Assembly: GCA_030524545.1 (NCBI GenBank) | Contig: JAUNGM010000003.1 | Span: forward strand, 137,632-201,631 | Source of the DNA: Eubacteriales bacterium | GTDB taxonomy: Bacteria; Bacillota; Clostridia; Lachnospirales; Lachnospiraceae | DNA length: 64,000 bases | Direction of reading: 5' to 3' | Shown here: positions 23,297 through 30,792 of the stretch, in pieces | Layout: the number at the start of each line of letters is the position of its first letter | Position numbering within the stretch: position 1 is the stretch's first letter | Notes under the pieces: model-generated | The model's input: the letters and a program-made list of their open reading frames with translations, nothing else | Told to the model about the DNA's origin: nothing | Databases searched by the model: none | Made by a program: the position numbers and the translations under genes

Positions 23297-23808
23297 AAAG
23301 GGAGCTGACACCGGAAGAGAAGAAAAGAGCCGAGAAGGACAGCCGGAAAAAGAAGATCAAGGCGATTGCAAAAGATATGGCAGTACGGAGAAGAGAATTT
23401 ATTCTTGATATCATTTCCGGGAAAATAAAAGCTGTGGACGATGCCGAAAAACTTTGCGTGATGTTATGGCAGGTAATGCGGGACAGCAATGCCTATATTT
23501 CCAACAGCAGTTTCTTATCCTATATTGCTGGCAAAAGCTCTTATGACCTCCAGGATGATGAAAGGGCTGCAACACAGGAGAAAGTAGATAAACTGAATGT
23601 CGTTGAACAGACTTTGATATCTGCCGATAAGGGAATAGAAAGCCTGGAGTTTACAGAGTGGAACGGAGTTTTTCGGAAGAATACTGGCAGGATTATGAAA
23701 ATTTTTTATGAGGCACTCGGCATGTATGGCTTTTCGTATAGTTCCGATGATGAGGCGAAACTGGTTGAGGGTACGCATGATCTTTATATACAGGAAGAAA
23801 AGAAATAG
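23293..23808 (+). CDS. C-terminal part of the ParB-like protein in the -1 frame
   Basis: The frame is open from 23284 and lacks a plausible start codon with ribosome site until ATG 23377. Yet the upstream codons read as real protein (KRELTPEEKKRAEKDSRKKK), continuous in style with the ParB-like protein. After that come IAKDMAVRRREFILDIISGK and a helical domain. It is therefore probably made as a frameshift fusion, or the gene is a recent frameshift mutant. Independent translation from 23377 (143 aa) is the alternative. Confidence 0.6.
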   Translation, partial: VKRELTPEEKKRAEKDSRKKKIKAIAKDMAVRRREFILDIISGKIKAVDDAEKLCVMLWQVMRDSNAYISNSSFLSYIAGKSSYDLQDDERAATQEKVDKLNVVEQTLISADKGIESLEFTEWNGVFRKNTGRIMKIFYEALGMYGFSYSSDDEAKLVEGTHDLYIQEEKK

Positions 23809-23822
23809 AGGAGGACAAGAAG

Positions 23823-24989
23823 ATGGCGAAAATTATTATGACAAAGAGAGATAATTACGGAGATTATCAGAAAGAAATCACCTGCAAGGTGGAAGGGAAA
23901 GAAGCGTTTGCAAAGGAGATGTGCGAGCGTTTTATGGCGGACAATTACGGCAAGGGTAATATCACCATTCATGGAGCGACAGTCAAGATTGGCGATTTGC
24001 CGCAGGAAGAGAAGGAACTGAATGAGGAAGTGGTTGCGATTTATGATAATGCAGGCATTCCGTCATTCATGTATCGGATTACCAAAAAGAAAAATTCAGA
24101 CCTTTTTCCCGGAGGCAGTGAAAAGGTTCATCCGGCCTTTATTATCGGGGGTGAGGAATATGACGAGATTTACATTTCTGTATATCCGAACTGCAATATC
24201 AATGGGAAACCGTACAGCCTTCCACATGCAAAACCGTGGACAAACATCACGAATGATAAAGCGGCAAAGGCTTGTTTCTCAAAAGGCGAAGGCTGGCATC
24301 TCATGACAAGAGCTGAATGGGGACTTGTTGCAGACATCTGCGCCATGAATGGAACGTTCCCTCATGGAAATACAAACTGCGAAAAATACTATGGGGATGA
24401 AACAGAGAAGGGGGAATCTTCCGGGGATTATGGGATTACATTAACAGGTTCCGGACCGGCTACATGGACGCACAATCACCAGCCGGACGGCATTCATGAT
24501 CTTTGCGGTAATGTTTGGGAAATGGTTAGAGGATTCCGTATCAGAAACGGCTTTTTGGAAGCAGCAAAAAATAATGATGCGGCGACGGATATTGACCTGA
24601 CTGCGGAAGGGGACGACTGGTGTAGCGTGGTTGATGATGAAGGAAAGCCAATCAGGATATCTGTTAATGATGATGGTGATATTGTGATTACATCCAAAAA
24701 GGAAACGAAAGATACTGAGCGTAATTATGATGGCTGCGAATGGGGAAATGTCACAATGGACTGCGATGCCGAAGCGCTGAAAGAACTGGCATTGTTCCCT
24801 GGAGAGCCGAAAGCATATTTCTATGTTGACAGTACATATGGAGAATATCTGCCGCTCTGTGGTGGCAGCTGGCTCAGCACTTCCAATGCGGGCGTGTTCG
24901 ACGTGAGCTTGTCCTCCACTCGCGCGTACTCCAGCAGCGGCCTCGGCTTCCGCTCCGCTTTTTACCGCAAACAGGTTACTGAAAACTGA
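23823..24989 (+). CDS. DGR variable protein 2 (remote target)
   Basis: 388 residues. Residues 1-75 are a unique N-terminal domain (MAKIIMTKRDNYGDYQKEI). The rest is the same FGE-sulfatase/C-type-lectin fold as variable protein 1 (GSGPATWTHNHQPDGIHDL, CGNVWEMV, then LCGGSW and GFRSAF). The last 40 residues come from variable repeat 2, which matches the template 18 kb upstream. It sits among early genes after the ParB-like protein, not with tail genes, and has no signal peptide. Its ligand is unknown. Confidence 0.9.
   Translation: MAKIIMTKRDNYGDYQKEITCKVEGKEAFAKEMCERFMADNYGKGNITIHGATVKIGDLPQEEKELNEEVVAIYDNAGIPSFMYRITKKKNSDLFPGGSEKVHPAFIIGGEEYDEIYISVYPNCNINGKPYSLPHAKPWTNITNDKAAKACFSKGEGWHLMTRAEWGLVADICAMNGTFPHGNTNCEKYYGDETEKGESSGDYGITLTGSGPATWTHNHQPDGIHDLCGNVWEMVRGFRIRNGFLEAAKNNDAATDIDLTAEGDDWCSVVDDEGKPIRISVNDDGDIVITSKKETKDTERNYDGCEWGNVTMDCDAEALKELALFPGEPKAYFYVDSTYGEYLPLCGGSWLSTSNAGVFDVSLSSTRAYSSSGLGFRSAFYRKQVTEN
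24850..24959 (+). repeat. DGR variable repeat 2 (VR2)
   Basis: 110 bases aligned without gaps to TR 6798-6907. There are 16 differences at template adenines and one non-adenine change (T to G, giving Asp where TR reads Tyr). The pattern differs from VR1 at many sites, so the two repeats were diversified independently. Confidence 0.95.
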
Positions 24990-24998
24990 TAGACTGAT

Positions 24999-25018
24999 TG
25001 CCCCGTGGTAACGGGGCA
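24999..25018 (+). promoter_or_regulatory. Hairpin/cruciform downstream of VR2
   Basis: A perfect 8-base stem TGCCCCGT/ACGGGGCA with a GGTA loop, 40 bases past the VR2 end and 10 past the stop. The loop and nearly the whole stem match the VR1 hairpin although the surrounding DNA differs. Confidence 0.85.
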
Positions 25019-25039
25019 GTTATTGGAGGATGAAAGCAG

Positions 25040-25666
25040 ATGGAGGAATTAAAATACGTTACATATAAGCATTTGAAAAAAGGACAGGAGATTAACGGTA
25101 TTAAGAAAGAAAATGCAACATGCGGACTGACGGGATATGTAAAAGACGTAAATGTTGCCTATGTAACTATAGAAAAGTGGACGCGTGGAGGGAATGAAGA
25201 ACGCTATACTACAGATTGGATGTTCGGAATCAAATTAACAGATGAGGAAATCCGGCAGAAGTATAATGCAAAAGCGGGTGAAGTAGTAGCTGCGATACAG
25301 AATAGGCTTGAAACATATGAGATTGGCTATCATGAGATGTGGAACGGGTGGTTATCATCAGATCCGTGGGAATTGGCACAGGCATGTGTGAAGGAAAAAT
25401 TAAAGGTGCTGGGAAATTGCCTGGATATTGTGCCAAAACATGCTTACTTCTCTGGTGATGTTCTTGACACAGGCGTATGCGTAGAGGATGAGGACGGCGA
25501 TAGATTTTGGTGTCACTTCCGAAGCGATAGCATTGAAATTATGACAAGAAGATACGAAAGGTATCAGGAGTATATGAAGCGGGAAAAGACAGCAGAATAT
25601 GACAACTATTCAGTTGCATGGGAAACGGAAGAAGAAATAGCAAAGAGGAAGGAAGATCTTAAATAA
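25040..25666 (+). CDS. Early phage protein, unknown (208 aa)
   Basis: Soluble mixed alpha/beta protein. N-terminal KYVTYKHLKKGQEINGIKK, central GLTGYVKDVNVAYVTIEKWT and a C-terminal basic/acidic helix. Directly downstream of variable protein 2 with GGAGGATGAAAGC as ribosome site. I do not recognise it. A chaperone or partner of the variable protein is possible by position only. Confidence 0.6.
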   Translation: MEELKYVTYKHLKKGQEINGIKKENATCGLTGYVKDVNVAYVTIEKWTRGGNEERYTTDWMFGIKLTDEEIRQKYNAKAGEVVAAIQNRLETYEIGYHEMWNGWLSSDPWELAQACVKEKLKVLGNCLDIVPKHAYFSGDVLDTGVCVEDEDGDRFWCHFRSDSIEIMTRRYERYQEYMKREKTAEYDNYSVAWETEEEIAKRKEDLK

Positions 25667-25668
25667 TT

Positions 25669-26430
25669 ATGGAATTAAAAATTGTTACGCAGTTCGGAGA
25701 AAACATTTTTGATATGCCTGGCGAGAAAGTGATTGAGATTTTACATCACGCTATGCTGTATGCTGAGGAAAAAGAAAAGTCTGTCGGAGCATCTCGGCAG
25801 GAGCCAGCAGGAAGGCCGCTCATTGACGGAGGCGTCGTTGGGGCAGCAAAAGATGATGAGAAAATAGCCGAAAAGCAAAATAGCGGGGAAACGGCGATTA
25901 CGGAGCCTAAGAGGATGTCGGATAAAACGAAAGAACATACCCGGAACGACAGCCTATTTGGGACCGAGTGGAGAAACGCCACATCCGAAAGTAAAGTGCC
26001 GAGAGATTATGGAGGTCATGAGGAAGGTTACAGAGGATTTCTTTATATCAAATGCCCAGTTTGCGGGAAAACAAAAGGATTTTGTACGAAATCTAATATC
26101 ACGGATCATATCTGTGAATGCGGACATAAATTCCAACTGGAAGGATTGAAACCAATGTACGTCCATTGTGAGTGCGGGAGAGATTTCAAGTATTTTACCA
26201 ATATTGATGATGAGAGATTTGAATATCACTGTATGAGTTGTGGATCTCCGGTTGATATGCGGATTAATAAAAGGGGAACAGCATATGTTAATTTAGTCCA
26301 AAATCGCTCGGGGGGGGGGATTTCTGATACTGGAAATTTTGGTATAAAGGCAGGTGGAAGATATGACCGAAAATATAAAAAAGCAGGGACGGGCAGAATG
26401 CCCCTCCTGTGGCCAACTAATAGGGTTTGA
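25669..26430 (+). CDS. Zinc-ribbon phage protein with a poly-G tract near its end
   Basis: 253 residues as read. After a low-complexity N-terminal half come several Cys pairs (KCPVCGKTKGFC, CECGHKF, CECGRDF, CMSCGSPVD), a multi-zinc-ribbon region. At 26310-26319 a run of ten G sets the frame of the last 40 residues, which overlap the next gene by 68 bases. With nine G the protein would stop at TAA 26345 just before the next gene; with eleven it would stop at TGA almost at once. The annotated C-terminus is therefore uncertain. Confidence 0.6.
   Translation: MELKIVTQFGENIFDMPGEKVIEILHHAMLYAEEKEKSVGASRQEPAGRPLIDGGVVGAAKDDEKIAEKQNSGETAITEPKRMSDKTKEHTRNDSLFGTEWRNATSESKVPRDYGGHEEGYRGFLYIKCPVCGKTKGFCTKSNITDHICECGHKFQLEGLKPMYVHCECGRDFKYFTNIDDERFEYHCMSCGSPVDMRINKRGTAYVNLVQNRSGGGISDTGNFGIKAGGRYDRKYKKAGTGRMPLLWPTNRV
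26310..26319 (+). repeat. Homopolymer tract of ten G
   Basis: A G10 run inside the 3' part of the 25669 gene in DNA of moderate GC. Length changes would switch the C-terminus among three versions. It may be a phase-variation tract or a sequencing artefact. Confidence 0.7.
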
Positions 26431-26683
26431 TATAAAAAATCCATTAAGAAAAACGCAACTTATCAAATGTCCCGTATGCAAAAAGTTTAGTTGGACGGCA
26501 ACGGATACTATATCGGGATGCTTGTTACAGTTGGCGAAATATGAGGAAACAGGCTTTTCGCCTGTTCAGGTTATGGCTTTGCGGGCGTTGTGGAAGGAAT
26601 GCAGAAAATATCCGGAGATTAGAGCAAAATTGGATGAATGGGAGGCGAAACTTAGTGAGATTGGAACCGAGAAAAAAGAGTGA
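26363..26683 (+). CDS. Zinc-ribbon protein (106 aa)
   Basis: ATG 26363 follows AGGCAGGTGG. CPSCGQ and CPVCKK form a zinc ribbon in the first 45 residues, and the rest is helical (LAKYEETGFSPVQVMALRAL), a pattern common in Firmicute phage Lar-like or hypothetical proteins. Role unknown. Confidence 0.65.
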   Translation: MTENIKKQGRAECPSCGQLIGFDIKNPLRKTQLIKCPVCKKFSWTATDTISGCLLQLAKYEETGFSPVQVMALRALWKECRKYPEIRAKLDEWEAKLSEIGTEKKE

Positions 26684-26867
26684 TCGGGGCGGATATGCGT
26701 GTATGCCATTAAAGAAGAATATTCCGGAAGGGCAGCCGGGATGGGAACTGGTACAATGTCCGGAATGTAGAAACTGGTGCTGGCGGACGCCATTACTGAA
26801 AGCGGCAGAGAAAACAGGAGCGAAAGCATTGTGTACGGAATGCGCATTGCGGAAAGGATTGAAATGA
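26655..26867 (+). CDS. Small zinc-ribbon protein (70 aa)
   Basis: GTG 26655 has GGAGG at 9 bases distance and extends the protein upstream of ATG 26703. CPECRNWCW and CTECALRKG form a zinc site. It overlaps the preceding gene by 29 bases and the next by 4. Confidence 0.55.
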   Translation: MRLEPRKKSDRGGYACMPLKKNIPEGQPGWELVQCPECRNWCWRTPLLKAAEKTGAKALCTECALRKGLK

Positions 26868-27385
26868 CGAATAGGGAAAAAGCAATCATTATGGCCCATA
26901 CCGGAATTTGCATGTTGGAAGGTGAAAACTTTGATACTTACCATAGATACATACAAGAAATCATGGGGAGGCCGGTATATACACATGAGCTTGCTGAAAA
27001 AAGTGTGATGGATGAAATTGCGGAAAAGAGCAGAACGGACTTTCTCTCAATTTGCAAGAAACAAGAAGCGGACAGCCGTATGGAGGGAGTAACGCCTGTG
27101 TTTCGAGAGCGTGAAAGCGTCATGGCAGTTGATTACGCAGACGGAACCGGGGAGGCGAAGAAAATCAAATATGCGGACTGGTTATGCCCTTCCTGCGGAT
27201 GGTTTGTAGGCGAAAGGTATCTGCCGAGGATGCACAGTCAGCAAAAGTCCGATTATTGTTCCCGGTGCGGACAGGCTATTGATTGGACAAAGATCACCAA
27301 AGAGGAATGGGATACGGCAAAGAAGCGGATGGAGGAATTAAACGCTAAAAATTCTTTTCAACACAGAAATCAGAAAGGCGTGTGA
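26864..27385 (+). CDS. Early phage protein with C-terminal zinc ribbon (173 aa)
   Basis: ATG overlaps the previous stop (ATGA). The N-terminal 45 residues (EKAIIMAHTGICMLEGENFD) resemble a motif found in several Lachnospiraceae phage proteins. The C-terminus carries CPSCGWFVG and CSRCGQAID. Function unknown. Confidence 0.6.
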   Translation: MTNREKAIIMAHTGICMLEGENFDTYHRYIQEIMGRPVYTHELAEKSVMDEIAEKSRTDFLSICKKQEADSRMEGVTPVFRERESVMAVDYADGTGEAKKIKYADWLCPSCGWFVGERYLPRMHSQQKSDYCSRCGQAIDWTKITKEEWDTAKKRMEELNAKNSFQHRNQKGV

Positions 27386-27391
27386 AAAAAT

Positions 27392-27580
27392 ATGGGAAAA
27401 GGGAATGTTAAGAAAAAGAAACGGGCAAAAGGAACATGTGAAACCTGCGGCAATACTGTTTATTGTGGTGACGGATGCCATATCTGTCTGGAAAGCCAGG
27501 AGGGGCCTAAGTATGTAATAGACGACTGGGAACCGGCAGAGGATTATTTCTGGTGTGGTGGGAAAAAGTATGAGGAATAG
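27392..27580 (+). CDS. Small zinc-binding protein (62 aa)
   Basis: Basic start MGKGNVKKKKRAKG, then CETCGNTVYCGDGCHIC, a dense Cys/His cluster, then an acidic tail. Probably a one-zinc protein of unknown role. Confidence 0.6.
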   Translation: MGKGNVKKKKRAKGTCETCGNTVYCGDGCHICLESQEGPKYVIDDWEPAEDYFWCGGKKYEE

Positions 27581-27591
27581 GAGAGAAAAAG

Positions 27592-27873
27592 ATGGATTTT
27601 GAAACAAAGGTTGTTACATTTATGAGCGCATTATTTGATGTATATATGGATGAGGAAGAACGGCAAATGAACTTCCTGCCAAGGATTGAACTGAAAGAGG
27701 AAACACTGACAGAAGATTTTACCTGTATGATTTATGCTATTATGATGTTTTATAAGCAGGTGACAAATGATAACATTGACGCACTGGGGTTTTCACATAT
27801 ATGTAATAGGCTGGTGTTTCAACAGATATGCAAAGATCATGGCATCAAATTAGGGGAGGCGCCGCATGAATAA
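27592..27873 (+). CDS. Early phage protein, unknown (93 aa)
   Basis: Helical protein (KVVTFMSALFDVYMDEEERQ, then YAIMMFYKQVTNDNIDAL) just before ssb, overlapping it by 8 bases. No motif recognised. Coupling to SSB suggests a role in DNA replication. Confidence 0.6.
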   Translation: MDFETKVVTFMSALFDVYMDEEERQMNFLPRIELKEETLTEDFTCMIYAIMMFYKQVTNDNIDALGFSHICNRLVFQQICKDHGIKLGEAPHE

Positions 27874-28396
27874 GGTTATACTGATGGGAAGATTGACAAG
27901 GGATATTGAAATACGGTATTCAGCAGGGGACAGCGCTATGGCGATTGCCCGGTATACCCTGGCAGTACCGAGGAGATTTAAACGGGAAGGAGAGGCAGAT
28001 GTTGATTTTATATCCTGTGTCGCATTCGGAAAAGCTGCTGAATTTGCTGAGAAATATTTCCGGCAGGGAACAAAAATTGCGATTACCGGAAGAATACAGA
28101 CTGGCTCTTATACGAACCGTGACGGTCAGAAAGTATATACAACTGATGTCGTAATCGAAGATCAGGAATTTGCAGAGAGCAAGAGTGCAAACGAAGCAAA
28201 CGCCAATCGGCAGAGGAGTGAAGGAAACACAGGCGGTCAGAGCAGCGTCCGTCAAAATGGCGGAGGCTATAAAAACGGAAATAGTCAAGGCCAGCAGGGG
28301 AGAGGGCAGTCCTATCAGCAGCAGTCTTTTTCTACAGACAAAGACGGATTTATGAATATTCCGGATGGAATAGATGATGAACTGCCTTTCCATTAA
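27866..28396 (+). CDS. ssb: Single-stranded DNA-binding protein
   Basis: 176 residues. The OB-fold signature is clear: MNKVILMGRLTRDIEIRYS, FISCVAFGKAAEFAEKY and GRIQTGSYTNRDGQKVYT. A Gly/Gln/Asn-rich linker leads to the acidic tip DGIDDELPFH, close to the canonical DDDIPF-like end that recruits replication and repair proteins. Full length and probably functional. Confidence 0.95.
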   Translation: MNKVILMGRLTRDIEIRYSAGDSAMAIARYTLAVPRRFKREGEADVDFISCVAFGKAAEFAEKYFRQGTKIAITGRIQTGSYTNRDGQKVYTTDVVIEDQEFAESKSANEANANRQRSEGNTGGQSSVRQNGGGYKNGNSQGQQGRGQSYQQQSFSTDKDGFMNIPDGIDDELPFH

Positions 28397-28437
28397 ATGA
28401 GGTGAATGTTACGATAACGAAATTGTTAGAGGGTGAT

Positions 28438-28593
28438 ATGATGGAATGCGATAATAAGAAATGTGAATATATTTGTGATACATCGCTTGGTAGTTATTGT
28501 ACCCTTACGAATGAACCGGTAGAAACTACCAGGTGTCACTATGAAGAACAGAAAGATTTAGAAAACGATATTTTTACAGAGGTCAGTCGTTAA
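28438..28593 (+). CDS. Cysteine-containing small protein (51 aa)
   Basis: Tandem ATG codons at 28438/28441 follow GAGGGTG; a GTG at 28402 is an alternative. CDNKKCEYICDTSLGSYC suggests a metal or disulphide cluster. Function unknown. Confidence 0.5.
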   Translation: MMECDNKKCEYICDTSLGSYCTLTNEPVETTRCHYEEQKDLENDIFTEVSR

Positions 28594-28620
28594 ACTGGAA
28601 TTTAGGAGGTGAAAAACAGG

Positions 28621-28956
28621 ATGGCGGCAGGAAAATGTACGGCAGCATATTATACTGATGAATGGCACGGATATGGATGCAGTATAACGGAAGGGGCGTG
28701 TATGTTCCTTTTCCCGGATAGTAAAGCATGTGCTGAGAAGTATGGAGAAGGCCCGGATGCAGAATATTCAGAAGACGATCCGGATGAATGCGCGGATTTT
28801 GAATGTATTCATCAGCAATATGGAATTTGCAACTTTGATGATAAGGAGTGTGAGGGCTTGGAGTGTTCACTCTGGTGTGGGTGCGTTCATTGTATTCATG
28901 GAAGTGAGGGCGATAATACTTGCGAAAAACCTATTGCCACTGATAATGAAGAATGA
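28621..28956 (+). CDS. Cysteine-rich protein, last phage gene in the window (111 aa)
   Basis: AGGAGGTGAAAAACAGG precedes ATG 28621. The protein is acidic with about 13 Cys spread over its length (CTAAYYTDEWHGYGCSI, CSLWCGCVHCIHG). Metal binding is likely and the role unknown. It is the last gene before the chromosomal region. Confidence 0.6.
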   Translation: MAAGKCTAAYYTDEWHGYGCSITEGACMFLFPDSKACAEKYGEGPDAEYSEDDPDECADFECIHQQYGICNFDDKECEGLECSLWCGCVHCIHGSEGDNTCEKPIATDNEE

Positions 28957-29073
28957 TAAAATACTCAACAAATGTTGGATTTTGGTGACAACCCTTTAAC
29001 ATGAGGGATGCGATGCTGATAGAGTAATGGAATAAAATAATCGAACAAGATAATTGAACAGGCTAATCGGAAA
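28957..29073. other. Probable right boundary of the prophage
   Basis: No gene. CAACAAATGTTGG at 28966-28978 repeats the 13-mer at 12032-12044. Beyond about 29,065 the DNA belongs to a chromosomal gene and its terminator. The attachment site should lie in this stretch, but its core cannot be found without the left end. Confidence 0.45.
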
Positions 29074-29114
29074 ACAGCGCTATGCGGCAGGAAAATATCG
29101 CCGCATAGCGCTGT
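29074..29114 (-). terminator. Terminator of the CapA-like gene
   Basis: A perfect 15-base stem ACAGCGCTATGCGGC/GCCGCATAGCGCTGT around an 11-base loop. On the minus strand it is followed by TTTT. Confidence 0.8.
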
Positions 29115-29132
29115 GTTGTGTAAAAGGACTAT

Positions 29133-30650
29133 TTACGCAGTTTCACTTTCCGGATCATTATCCTGCTTCGGATTATTTTCCTGCTCCGATTCAGTATCAC
29201 TGCCGGTCTCCTGCGTGGTCTCCGCCGCAGGAATCCAGGAACTGCGTTCCTGAATCTTGTTCATGATCCTGGTAGCTTCCTCGCCTTCGGCGGGAGTTGG
29301 CTGATAATTATTGTAGCTGTAATCGGAGGAAACCGAACAGGGAATGATATTTGTCACATTGTCTGCTTTTACCCCATCTTTATCAATGGTAAAGGTCTGC
29401 TGGAAGATCATGGTGTCCATATCGCTCGGATAAGTATTGCCGCCAAAGCAGAAGTTGCCCAGGCTGTAGACGATATTTTTGCCCTTGTATTCTTCAATCC
29501 CCTGCAGGACATGTGGATGGTGGCCACAGACAAGGTCAGCGCCTTCGTCGATGGCAAGACGCCCAAGAGTCATCTGATTCGTATCCGGTACCGTTTCCTT
29601 TTCGTTGCCCCAATGGAAGATGACAATGATAAGCTGGGCACCGTCCGCCTTTACTTTTGCGATATTGGTCTTTAGCTGTTCCGTACGTTCCAGATGGTCA
29701 TTCAATTCATAAATTCCAACCAGTCCCACCTTGATTCCCTTTACATCCACCACTGCAGTTTCATCATAACCAAAATGGACAATTCCTTCCGCATCCAAAG
29801 CGGCCATCGTATCGGTAAAGCTCTGTTCGCCGTAATCGTGACTGTGATTATTGGCGGTATTGACCGTTTCAACAGAACTGCAGGAGAGGATTCCTGCAAA
29901 TTCGGCAGGGGCCTTAAAGGCAAACTGCTTGTCCTCCCGGGTATCCAGGTCTGTCAAAGTTCCTTCGAAGTTTGCTATGGTAAGATCATCTGCGCTGAAA
30001 ATGCTTTTTACGTTCTGCATAAAATACTCTTTGCCATAGCTGTAAAAATAAGCATTCAGGCTGCTGTCATAGTCAAAATATTCATCTGTGCCGAGAGTAC
30101 AGTCTCCTACGACACTGACTGTGAGAGAAACCGGTTCAGCAGGGAGGGCAGAAGTATCCTCGCTGTCTGCTATGCCGTCTCCGTCACTTCCTTCTCCGTC
30201 CTTTTGGGAAGAGCTTTTGCCGGATTTTGTATCTTCCATGGAAACAGAATCTGCATTACCGGAAGAAGCGGCGGTGGATTTGTCCTTTCCGCAGCCGGAG
30301 CATCCCCGGATAACGAATAGGAGAAGAACCAGAAGAAGCAGGGCCGCGGCACCTGTAATGATCCTGATTTTTAATTGTTGTTTTCTGTAATAGGCTGATC
30401 TGCGGTAAATTTTGCGTTTTCTGGAGTTGCGCTGCCCTGTGGAGGCGGATTTCTTATAGGGACTTGCATTACGCTTTTCGCCGGAACTGCGGGCTTTTCT
30501 CTGTTCTGCCGTCCTGTCCGACGCTGTGCGAATGTTCTGACGGGAAGCAGCCCTCTCAGCAGTATTGCGTCTGCTCTGACCGGAGTCTGTTCTGCCGGAA
30601 GCAGCCCTGCGGGGATTTGGGCCGGGTGTTTTATCTGTTGGATTGTTCAT
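29133..30650 (-). CDS. CapA-family (PGA_cap) metallophosphatase-like protein, membrane anchored
   Basis: 505 residues from ATG 30650 (AGGAG upstream); an upstream TTG lacks a ribosome site. A cytoplasmic Arg/Ser/Ala-rich tail of 85 residues precedes one membrane helix ([18 protein letters not shown]), then an acidic linker and a PGA_cap domain ([48 protein letters not shown]). The family is named for poly-gamma-glutamate capsule synthesis, but most Clostridial members are of unknown role. The domain faces outward. Confidence 0.85.
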   Translation of the reverse strand: MNNPTDKTPGPNPRRAASGRTDSGQSRRNTAERAASRQNIRTASDRTAEQRKARSSGEKRNASPYKKSASTGQRNSRKRKIYRRSAYYRKQQLKIRIITGAAALLLLVLLLFVIRGCSGCGKDKSTAASSGNADSVSMEDTKSGKSSSQKDGEGSDGDGIADSEDTSALPAEPVSLTVSVVGDCTLGTDEYFDYDSSLNAYFYSYGKEYFMQNVKSIFSADDLTIANFEGTLTDLDTREDKQFAFKAPAEFAGILSCSSVETVNTANNHSHDYGEQSFTDTMAALDAEGIVHFGYDETAVVDVKGIKVGLVGIYELNDHLERTEQLKTNIAKVKADGAQLIIVIFHWGNEKETVPDTNQMTLGRLAIDEGADLVCGHHPHVLQGIEEYKGKNIVYSLGNFCFGGNTYPSDMDTMIFQQTFTIDKDGVKADNVTNIIPCSVSSDYSYNNYQPTPAEGEEATRIMNKIQERSSWIPAAETTQETGSDTESEQENNPKQDNDPESETA

Positions 30651-30752
30651 ACATTTCTCCTTCTTCTTCCGTATTATCTTATCTACCAAAAGTATAGAAA
30701 CTTTTCACACTTTCGTCAATATCTATCTCTTTTCATCGTATCCTTTTTTTGA

Positions 30753-30758
30753 TATAAT
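30753..30758 (+). promoter_or_regulatory. -10 element of nfo
   Basis: TATAAT preceded by TTTTTTGA, 34 bases upstream of the nfo start. The -35 is not clear. Confidence 0.5.
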
Positions 30759-30792
30759 GGTTAAGATTTTATTACAGAGAAGAGGAAAGAAT

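Noticed and set aside
28957-29073. tRNA gene as phage attachment site
   Set aside because: No cloverleaf or conserved TPsiC-like sequence is visible at the prophage-chromosome junction.
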